From contig JAIVFU010000056.1 of assembly GCA_020829485.1 (NCBI GenBank), positions 1-46,438 on the forward strand: DNA of 46,438 bases, in the 5' to 3' direction. This DNA is from Nostoc sp. CHAB 5834. Lineage in GTDB: Bacteria > Cyanobacteriota > Cyanobacteriia > Cyanobacteriales > Nostocaceae. The notes beneath the pieces were generated by a model that ran no database searches, was not told the origin of the DNA, and saw only the letters and a list, made by a program, of their open reading frames with translations. Shown here one piece after another: positions 40,244 through 46,438 of this stretch. The position numbers and the translations under genes are program-made. The first letter of the stretch is position 1. Every line of letters starts with the position of its first letter.

Positions 40244-42894
40244 ATATTCTGGATAATGAATCTTTACGATTAAAAGTGCTAGCTTCTTTGCCTTGGAATC
40301 AGCCACCGTTATGTTGGCTGACTCCCGAACAACAATCCCGATTGGAAAAGGAGTCCCAAACTCGTCAGTATCGTCTAGGAGAGAAAATCTGGTCAAACGA
40401 TGTTGGCGGTTACCAATTCTTAATTGTGGCTGGAAAAGTCCGTTTACGAGAAGAAGGCGTTGGCAAACCTTTAGCCGCCCTAGATGTGGGGGATTGGTTT
40501 GGTGACTTCCAAAAGCTATCTGGGGATTTTAAAGCTGTAGCTGCTAGTAAAGAAGTAGTAGTAGTGTGTTGGCATACAGCGTTGTGGGCAGAATTTTCTA
40601 ACCCACAAATTCAGGAATTCTGGCAAGTGTTACCAGTGGACGTAGAGAGAGAGAAAGACACATTTTCCTTCTCTTCGACTCCTTCACTAGCGCCAGCCTC
40701 AGAAGGAACTTCTAGCCCCCACAGCATCCAACCCCAAAGAGGACTTCCGGCTGCCAATCTGATCGTCTCAAATTATCCCTTTGTTGCTAGCTGGAACACT
40801 GCTGCTGCTTGTTTAACAATGGTGGCGCAACAGTTAGAAAATTCTGTGCAACTGGAATGGGTGCAGCGCCAACTCAGAGGACAACGCCCAAAACAGGTTG
40901 TGGAAGCAGGAGAAAAGTTAGGGTTAGTGTTGCGGCGGTTACAAGTGAGTTGGGGTGAGTTGCGACAATTATCATTTCCAGCTTTACTGCTGTGGAATTC
41001 TGATTCACCTCAGAATCCATCTTGGGTGGTGGCTTATGGAGTTAAAGGCGATCGCTTGATTATCGCTAATCCTCTAAATCCCGATCGCATTTGTGAAAGC
41101 TTACCGCAGTCGATAGTTGAAGCGTGTTGGGATGGGCGATTATGGCAAGTAGAACTCATATCCCAGCAAGAAAAATTTAACCTAAGTTGGTTTACCCCAG
41201 CAGTTTGGAAATATAAGGGATTGCTCACAGAAGTATTGTTAGCATCTTTTACCTTGCAGCTTTTGGGGTTAACAACACCACTAATTACGCAAGTTGTCAT
41301 TGATAAAGTGATGGTGCAGGAGAGTTTGCCGACTCTCGATGTAATGGCGATCGCACTTTTGTTCGTAGCCATATTTGAGTCCATACTTGGCATTCTGCGC
41401 CTATTCATCTTTACCCATACAGCTCGTCGTCTGGATTTGAGTTTATCAGCACAGCTATTTCGCCATCTGATGCGTCTGCCATTAGCTTATTTTGAGTCGC
41501 GGCGCGTCGGAGACACAGTAGCACGAGTCCAGGAACTCGAACAAATACGTCAGTTTCTCACAGGTACAGCATTAACTGTGATTCTGGATAGCATCTTTGC
41601 TGTGGTGTACCTAGCATTGATGTTTTACTATAATATTCCACTTACCTTTGTGGCTTTAGCAGTACTGCCGCTATTTGCCACATTGACGATAGTTGCAACA
41701 CCAATTCTGCGTAACTGGCTCAACGAAACCTTTAACCGGAGTGCTGATAGTCAATCGTTTCTAGTAGAGACAATCACCGGAATTCACTCCGTTAAAGCCC
41801 ATGCAGCAGAACCAGTAGCCCGCGATCGCTGGGAAGGCTTATTTGCTCGCTTCATTCGCACAGGTTTTAAAGCTTCTACCACCTCCAATATCAGCAGCAA
41901 TATCGGTGACTTCCTCACCAATTTGTCTACCCTGCTGATTCTCTGGTTTGGCGCTAAGTTAGTCATCGAACAAAAGCTTACAGTCGGACAGCTTGTTGCC
42001 TTTCAAATGCTGTCTGGTAGAGTCACAGGCCCGCTTTTGCGCTTAGTACAGTTGTGGCAAACCCTCCAACAAGTGCTACTTTCTGTAGATCGCATTGGTG
42101 ATATTCTTAACGTCTCTCCAGAAGCTGAACTGGGAACCGGTCTAGTTTTACCACCCCTAAAAGGACAAGTCACTTTCGAGCAAGTATTTTTTCGCTACCG
42201 CCCGAACTTTGAAGCAATTCTACGGGGAATATCTTTCAATGCCGAACCAGGGCAATTTGTTGGCATTGTCGGACGTAGCGGTTCTGGGAAAAGTACCCTG
42301 TCTAAGCTATTGCAACGCCTTTATCAAATTGAATCAGGACGCATCCTTATTGATGGTTTTGATATAAAAAGTGCCGATTTAGCATCACTGCGGCAACAAG
42401 TTAGTGTAGTTCTCCAAGAAGACTTTTTATTCAACGGTTCCATTTTGGAAAATATCACTCTCGGTAGTCCCGACATTACCGCAGAGCAAGTAGTAGAGGC
42501 GGCAAGATTAGCAGTAGCTCACGACTTCATCAGTCAATTACCCTACGGTTACGAAACCAACGTTGGCGAACGTGGTACAGCTTTATCTGGTGGACAGAGG
42601 CAACGTATTGCTCTTGCAAGGTTATTTCTTTCTCAAGCGCCGATTTTAGTTTTGGATGAAGCTACCAGCGCTTTGGATAGTGAAACTGAACAGCAAGTAC
42701 TGCAAAACCTGCAAAAAATTTCTGCTAATCGTACCGTGTTTTTAATTGCTCACCGTTTTGCTCCCCTCAAACGTGCTGATTTGATTTTGGTATTGGAGCA
42801 AGGCGTGATTGCCGAACGTGGTACTCACTCACAATTGTTGCAACAAAAGGGTTTGTATTGGTCACTATATCAACGGCAGCAAGCAAACATTTAA
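40192..42894 (+). CDS. HlyB-like ABC exporter with cNMP-like and degenerate C39 domains
   Basis: 900-residue inner-membrane exporter. In order: a cyclic-nucleotide-binding-like domain (about 50-150, YRLGEKIWSNDVGGYQFLIV), a Pro/Ser linker, a C39 peptidase-like domain (about 185-310), six membrane helices (about 345-630) and an ATPase with Walker A GRSGSGKST near 694, signature LSGGQRQR near 798 and ILVLDEATS near 818. In the C39 region the usual DCG-x-x-C reads NTAAAC and the His position reads SW, so protease residues are lost and the domain should only bind substrate, as in HlyB. The ATG at 40192 overlaps the parvulin gene. No membrane-fusion protein gene lies in this window. Confidence 0.9.
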   Translation: MASRENSKTDSQITSELNILDNESLRLKVLASLPWNQPPLCWLTPEQQSRLEKESQTRQYRLGEKIWSNDVGGYQFLIVAGKVRLREEGVGKPLAALDVGDWFGDFQKLSGDFKAVAASKEVVVVCWHTALWAEFSNPQIQEFWQVLPVDVEREKDTFSFSSTPSLAPASEGTSSPHSIQPQRGLPAANLIVSNYPFVASWNTAAACLTMVAQQLENSVQLEWVQRQLRGQRPKQVVEAGEKLGLVLRRLQVSWGELRQLSFPALLLWNSDSPQNPSWVVAYGVKGDRLIIANPLNPDRICESLPQSIVEACWDGRLWQVELISQQEKFNLSWFTPAVWKYKGLLTEVLLASFTLQLLGLTTPLITQVVIDKVMVQESLPTLDVMAIALLFVAIFESILGILRLFIFTHTARRLDLSLSAQLFRHLMRLPLAYFESRRVGDTVARVQELEQIRQFLTGTALTVILDSIFAVVYLALMFYYNIPLTFVALAVLPLFATLTIVATPILRNWLNETFNRSADSQSFLVETITGIHSVKAHAAEPVARDRWEGLFARFIRTGFKASTTSNISSNIGDFLTNLSTLLILWFGAKLVIEQKLTVGQLVAFQMLSGRVTGPLLRLVQLWQTLQQVLLSVDRIGDILNVSPEAELGTGLVLPPLKGQVTFEQVFFRYRPNFEAILRGISFNAEPGQFVGIVGRSGSGKSTLSKLLQRLYQIESGRILIDGFDIKSADLASLRQQVSVVLQEDFLFNGSILENITLGSPDITAEQVVEAARLAVAHDFISQLPYGYETNVGERGTALSGGQRQRIALARLFLSQAPILVLDEATSALDSETEQQVLQNLQKISANRTVFLIAHRFAPLKRADLILVLEQGVIAERGTHSQLLQQKGLYWSLYQRQQANI

Positions 42895-43046
42895 CTAACT
42901 CAAAGCTTGTTGTTACATAAAAGATAAACGTCTGGAAAGCCGCTTAAGTATAGTTTTTGGCGAATGGAGTATAACTCCATTCGCAATTTTAATTTTGATG
43001 GTTTTAATGATTACCCTCGCTCCAGTTTGAGTGGTGTAAATACTTT
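42895..43046. other. short leader to the double MITE
   Basis: Contains TGGCGAATGGAGTATAACTCCATTCGCAA, where GCGAATGGAGT and ACTCCATTCGC (about 42960-42984) form an 11-bp stem with a tight loop; it probably terminates the exporter transcript. Confidence 0.55.
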
Positions 43047-43161
43047 TATAGGAATCGTATTTTATTTTTGAAATTATCTATGTGGGCGGGGAGTAGGGAG
43101 TAGGGAATTAGGCTTTTCGATCTGTACGGAGCTTTTTCAGAAATCAAATATTAGTCCTACA
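43047..43161 (-). mobile_element. 115-bp MITE, family 2 copy B (inverted relative to copy A)
   Basis: Read on the minus strand this matches 32917-33045 base for base except for two missing heptamers (14 bases), two or three substitutions and one changed base in the outer TATA. The identical non-repeat core (for example CTCCGTACAGATCGAAAAGC) shows recent mobility. It sits 5 bases from the element at 43167. Confidence 0.82.
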
Positions 43162-43166
43162 TAGGC

Positions 43167-43317
43167 CAACACAGTTCAGTTAAGGATTTTTGGTACTGAT
43201 TTTATATCTGTAGAGACGCGTTAGCGTAGCGGGGCGTTCGCTTTTAGCGTCTTGCAGAGAAGTCCAGTACAATTTCGCGTCTCTACCAAGGTTTTTGGGC
43301 TTAACCCAAGCGTATTG
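43167..43317. mobile_element. 151-bp MITE, family 1 relative
   Basis: Ends CAACACAGTTCAGTTAAG and CTTAACCCAAGCGTATTG match those of the element at 22703, but the core differs and carries a TAGAGACGCG...CGCGTCTCTA palindrome. Flanks CTACATAGGC and TTTTATAGGC share 7 of 10 bases, an aged target duplication. Its left duplication overlaps the end of the neighbouring family 2 MITE, which suggests nested insertion. Confidence 0.72.
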
Positions 43318-43611
43318 TTTTATAGGCAGCGATCGCAGTATTTTTAAAAGTAGTAACAGTTATAACGTTTTCTTCTCCTCGCACTAGTGTTTATTAATAC
43401 ACTTTAAAGATTTAATATTCACTTGATAAATTTACTCTTAATACAAACCACACTTGCCAGAAGGTTTTTTGGTAATAAAATTAGCATTTTCTTATGAAAT
43501 TTCATAGTAATTATTGACAATGGGGCTTATTCACACATTGAAATCTTCTTATGAAGATTTTAAAGCTTCAACCTGTCAAAAAACGATTGCTATCTTTGAG
43601 AAAAAATAATT
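43318..43611. other. subtilase upstream region
   Basis: AT-rich. AAATCTTC-ttat-GAAGATTT at 43541-43560 is a perfect 8-bp hairpin 52 bases before the ATG; a TTGACA at 43514-43519 lacks a good -10 partner. Either could be part of the control region. Confidence 0.4.
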
Positions 43612-45345
43612 ATGCTCTTTGATGATGTTAATAACAATATGTTGTCAAATAAACAGCTAAATGTTACTTCAATCTCCTCATTAGATAGCTTTAATACGAA
43701 AAATGACTACAGCCTCAACTTCAGCAGAAGTAGTAGCTATAACTCAGGCGATGCTGATGTGCAGTTGTTAAACAATGCTGACTCCGAAAATAGCAGTAAC
43801 GCTACTACTAATGCTTTTAGCGCTCAAAATTATAACTCCACTAATGGCTATGGCTTGATTAATGGAGCAGCAGCAGTAGCTAGAGCAATTGGTCAGAATG
43901 CCTTTGCTGATGTTCCTGCTCTTGGTGGCAATAATTGGGGAGCAGACCTTGTTAAAGCACCCGAAGTCTGGGCACAGGGATACACAGGTAAAGGCGTTGT
44001 TGTTGCTGTTGTAGATACTGGCGTTGACTATAACCACGAGGATTTAAAAAATAATATCTGGACAAATACCAAGGAAATTGCGGGTAATGGTATTGATGAT
44101 GATGGCAATGGCTATATCGATGATAATTACGGCTGGAACTTCTCTGATAAAAACAACAACACCCTAGATAAAAACGGTCACGGCACTCATGTTTCCGGCA
44201 CGATCGCAGGAGAAAATAATAACTACGGTGTCACTGGTATTGCATACAATGCCAAAATTATGCCCGTAAAAGTTTTAAATGAATCTGGCTCTGGTTCTTA
44301 TAGTTCCATATCTAAAGGTATTCGCTACGCTGTGGATAATGGAGCTAATGTGATTAACCTCAGTTTAGGAGGCACATCTTCCAATCGTACTTTAGAGTCA
44401 GCCATTAACTACGCCAGCAGCAAAGGAGTAATTATCGTCATGGCAGCAGGTAATGATGGTGACTCATTACCAGACTATCCCGCCCGCTATGCATCCAAGT
44501 CGGGAATTGCCGTTGGCGCAGTGGATAGGAATAATAATATGCCCGATTTCTCTAACCGCTCTGGAACGGATGAAATCGCTTACGTCACAGCCCCAGGAGT
44601 CAAGGTGTACTCCTCAGTTCCGAATAATCAATATGGCACTTATAGCGGCACGTCTATGGCTGCTCCCCATGTTGCTGGTGTAGTTGCCCTGATGCTTAGT
44701 GCTAACCCCAACTTGACTGATGCCCAAGTCCGTCAGATTGTCACAGAAACCGCAGAGAATAGTACACAAAGTACAAATAGTTCAAATATTTCTAATGTCA
44801 GTTCTCTGGCGAGTCAGGCGATGTCTACGACGGGCTATGCCGGAGCAGACACAGCAGAAAATAGTTCACAAAGTAAAATTTCTAGTTTCTCTAGTTTTAA
44901 TATTTACAATGTTAGTTCTCTGGCAAGGCAGGTGATTTCTGGCAACAATTTGCTAGCTATAAACGCACAAATCGGAAATTATCTCACATCACAGACAATT
45001 TCTAGTTTTAATAGGTTCAATTTTGGTTCTTTAATAGACCAGACGATTACAAAAACAGCAGAATATCTAACACCAGACACTATTTCTAGTTTGAATAGTT
45101 ATGATGTCAGTTCTTTAATAGACCAGGCGATTACAAAAACAGCAGAATATCTAACACCAGACACTATTTCTAGTTTGAATAGTTATGATGTCAGTTCTTT
45201 AATAGAGCAGACGATTACAAAAACAGCAGAATATCTAATACCAGACACTATTGCTAGTTTGAATAGTTATGATGTCAGTTCTTTAATAGACCAGGCGATA
45301 TCTAACGACAAGCTGCTAGGCAATTACCTTTACTCTTGGGTATAG
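43612..45345 (+). CDS. S8 family serine peptidase (subtilase) with C-terminal repeats
   Basis: 577 residues. The catalytic triad is complete: D135 (AVVDTGVDYNHEDL), H190 (NGHGTHVSGT) and S348 (YSGTSMAAPHVAG), with the oxyanion Asn in MAAGNDGD. Calcium-type loops rich in Asp/Asn (GNGIDDDGNGYIDDNYG) follow the first motif. There is no signal peptide; the N-terminal 85 residues are Ser/Asn-rich. The C-terminal 120 residues are four tandem 28-residue units (YLTPDTISSLNSYDVSSLID plus QAITKTAE). Absence of a Sec signal and position after an HlyB-like exporter make type I export possible, but no RTX nonapeptides are seen. Its stop overlaps the convergent amine oxidase end. Confidence 0.9.
   Translation: MLFDDVNNNMLSNKQLNVTSISSLDSFNTKNDYSLNFSRSSSYNSGDADVQLLNNADSENSSNATTNAFSAQNYNSTNGYGLINGAAAVARAIGQNAFADVPALGGNNWGADLVKAPEVWAQGYTGKGVVVAVVDTGVDYNHEDLKNNIWTNTKEIAGNGIDDDGNGYIDDNYGWNFSDKNNNTLDKNGHGTHVSGTIAGENNNYGVTGIAYNAKIMPVKVLNESGSGSYSSISKGIRYAVDNGANVINLSLGGTSSNRTLESAINYASSKGVIIVMAAGNDGDSLPDYPARYASKSGIAVGAVDRNNNMPDFSNRSGTDEIAYVTAPGVKVYSSVPNNQYGTYSGTSMAAPHVAGVVALMLSANPNLTDAQVRQIVTETAENSTQSTNSSNISNVSSLASQAMSTTGYAGADTAENSSQSKISSFSSFNIYNVSSLARQVISGNNLLAINAQIGNYLTSQTISSFNRFNFGSLIDQTITKTAEYLTPDTISSLNSYDVSSLIDQAITKTAEYLTPDTISSLNSYDVSSLIEQTITKTAEYLIPDTIASLNSYDVSSLIDQAISNDKLLGNYLYSWV
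44980..45315 (+). repeat. four tandem 84-bp repeats in the subtilase gene
   Basis: Units begin at 44980, 45064, 45148 and 45232. Units two and three are almost identical in DNA, unit four differs by a few bases and ends early, unit one is clearly diverged. The pattern shows recent in-frame expansion from the downstream side. Confidence 0.85.
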
Positions 45346-46316
45346 TCGTCAGAAAAACGTTCGTTCCTTGGAATCCTGGGATGATAGTGATTTAATCGAT
45401 TGATAGTAATTGGTTTTTTCTGTTCAGCAGGCATATTTCGCCAACCTAAATCTTTGAGGATTTTCTTAGCTGCAACTTCACCTGTTATACAACCCCCTTC
45501 CATATATCCCTGGTAGGACAAAGAACAGTGTTCACCAGCAAAAAATAGATTACCTACACGTTCTTGTTCAGCTCCACTTATCCCTGTCCATTGTCCAACT
45601 AAATAGCAAGCATAGGAGGCTTTTGTGTACTGTTCTCCAGGCCAATAGGCGCGAATGGCTTGACCTTGACGTAGGTTTTTGATTCCGGGGAAAATCCGAT
45701 CTAATTGTGGTAATAGTATTTCGGCTTGAGATTCTGCTGAACCTTTACCTAAAGATAAACCATGTTTACCACTAGTAAAGTCAGTAATCAGACCTTTGGG
45801 GCTTTTTTGGTAGCGACTGGATTCCCAGGTGTTTTGAAAGCCTGTATCAGTAAATGTTGCTGCTGTTGAGTTATATTTAGTGCGCCACAATTTTTGTTGA
45901 TAGGCTGTAATTAATTTGGCATTTGTACCATATCCTAATTCTGCGATCGCTTTCTGTTTGATTGCTGGTAAATTCACTTTCAACTTTACTAAACGCAAAG
46001 TGCTAAAGGGCAATGTCAACAATATTCTTTCATAAGTACGATCAAAGGTTCTATACCCAGACCGTAAACTAACTCGATAGCGACCATCGGGACGGATACA
46101 GATAGCTTCTAATTCTGTGTCAGTTTGTATAACATTTGCTAAGTAATTCGCTAGTAGACGGGGTACTTGGTCGTTACCACCACGAATGGTGTAACGTTCA
46201 TCACTTTCGCCGTAGACTGAGAATGTATCAGTGTTAGTACCAATCAAAAACAGTAGATTCAAACAGGATTGTTCTGCTGCTTCTCGACCATATTCGGTAG
46301 TATAGGCAACATATAG
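45330..46316 (-). pseudogene. flavin amine oxidase, 5' part lost at a transposon junction
   Basis: C-terminal about 325 residues of an FAD-dependent amine oxidase. FAERILLTLPFSTLR-like substrate-domain segments and the closing FAD motif GNLFFAGEHCSLSYQGYMEG are clear. Upstream the frame can be read through YVAYTTEYGREAAEQSC, typical of the family, then ends at stop codons around 46316-46325 where an IS630-like transposase tail begins. The N-terminal Rossmann motif is absent from the window. The only in-frame start inside is a TTG at 46262, so the gene is probably inactive unless a second part lies beyond the insertion. It overlaps the subtilase stop by 16 bases. Confidence 0.78.
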
Positions 46317-46322
46317 CGGTTA

Positions 46323-46438
46323 TCAGTCTTCTGAAGTACAGTAGCAGCAGTGAGTAAACCAACCGAGTAAATTCTCTATCGTCACTTCTGCGAATGCCGC
46401 ATCTAATGCCTGGAGCAAATCAGGGTATGTCCTTGCAC
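46323..46438 (-). CDS. IS630-family transposase, C-terminal end (partial)
   Basis: From the window edge the minus strand reads ARTYPDLLQALDAAFAEVTI then ENLLGWFTHCCYCTSED and a TGA at 46325-46323. The closing GWFTHCCYC is a tail I know from IS630-type DDE transposases of cyanobacteria. The insertion-sequence end must lie between this stop and about 46311. The rest of the element lies beyond the window. Confidence 0.68.
   Translation of the reverse strand, partial: ARTYPDLLQALDAAFAEVTIENLLGWFTHCCYCTSED

Noticed and set aside
40192..42894. Bacteriocin-processing exporter with active C39 protease
   Set aside because: The catalytic Cys and His positions are replaced (NTAAAC and SW), so leader cleavage is unlikely.

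Overview
The window looks like chromosome from a filamentous, heterocyst-type cyanobacterium (Nostocales, close to Nostoc/Anabaena). Evidence: many copies of the HIP1 octamer GCGATCGC, heptameric short tandem repeats (STRRs) between genes, a near-canonical NtcA with a perfect GTA-N8-TAC box upstream, ferredoxin-type sulfite reductase, DUF3084, DUF3146 and a DUF92/TIGR00297 protein. From memory, the block SLBB export protein - ABC ATPase - hisB - fabI / ntcA - DUF3084 resembles the ntcA (alr4392) neighbourhood of Nostoc PCC 7120; this was not checked.

Layout. 1-8.5 kb: conserved core (polysaccharide export, ABC ATPase, hisB, fabI; then ntcA, DUF3084, a YqgF-fold protein, DUF3146). 8.5-12.2 kb: accessory stretch with an inverted-repeat element, an aldo/keto reductase and two toxin-antitoxin pairs (VapBC-like and HigBA-like, the latter split by a palindromic element). 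12.4-15.0 kb: tRNA-Ser, metallophosphoesterase, nadA, tRNA-Tyr, tRNA-Thr. 15.0-19.3 kb: an island between tRNA-Thr and tRNA-Arg with a tyrosine recombinase, an N4-cytosine-type methyltransferase overlapping a PmeII-like restriction endonuclease, and a free-standing I-Ssp6803I-like PD-(D/E)XK endonuclease. 19.6-27 kb: conserved genes (membrane protein - HTH protein - cutA run, ADP-ribosylglycohydrolase, small outer-membrane protein, sir) with a clear MITE at 22.7 kb. 27-30.2 kb: a small accessory cluster (Nif11-like, WD40, HEPN-like) bracketed by two relics of IS200/IS605 TnpB genes. 30.2-39 kb: Uma2-rsmE, TPR protein, VIT/VWA protein, Ala/Lys-rich protein, lipase, VOC protein, DUF92 protein. 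39.4-45.3 kb: a parvulin overlapping an HlyB-like ABC exporter, then a subtilase with C-terminal repeats. Right edge: an amine oxidase gene cut off by what reads as the tail of an IS630-type transposase.

The sequence is unusually informative about small mobile DNA. Two MITE families are each present twice. Family 1 (22.7 and 43.2 kb) has 18-bp terminal inverted repeats and a perfect 10-bp target duplication at the first copy. Family 2 (32.9 and 43.05 kb, opposite orientations) is nearly identical between copies except for two heptamer units. STRRs abut the hisB start codon and also run in frame through a membrane-protein gene.

No CRISPR array, rRNA or replication origin was seen. Start codons were moved from the longest ORF wherever a conserved N-terminus, signal peptide or Shine-Dalgarno sequence argued for a later one. 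All family names rest on recognition of motifs, not on database searches.
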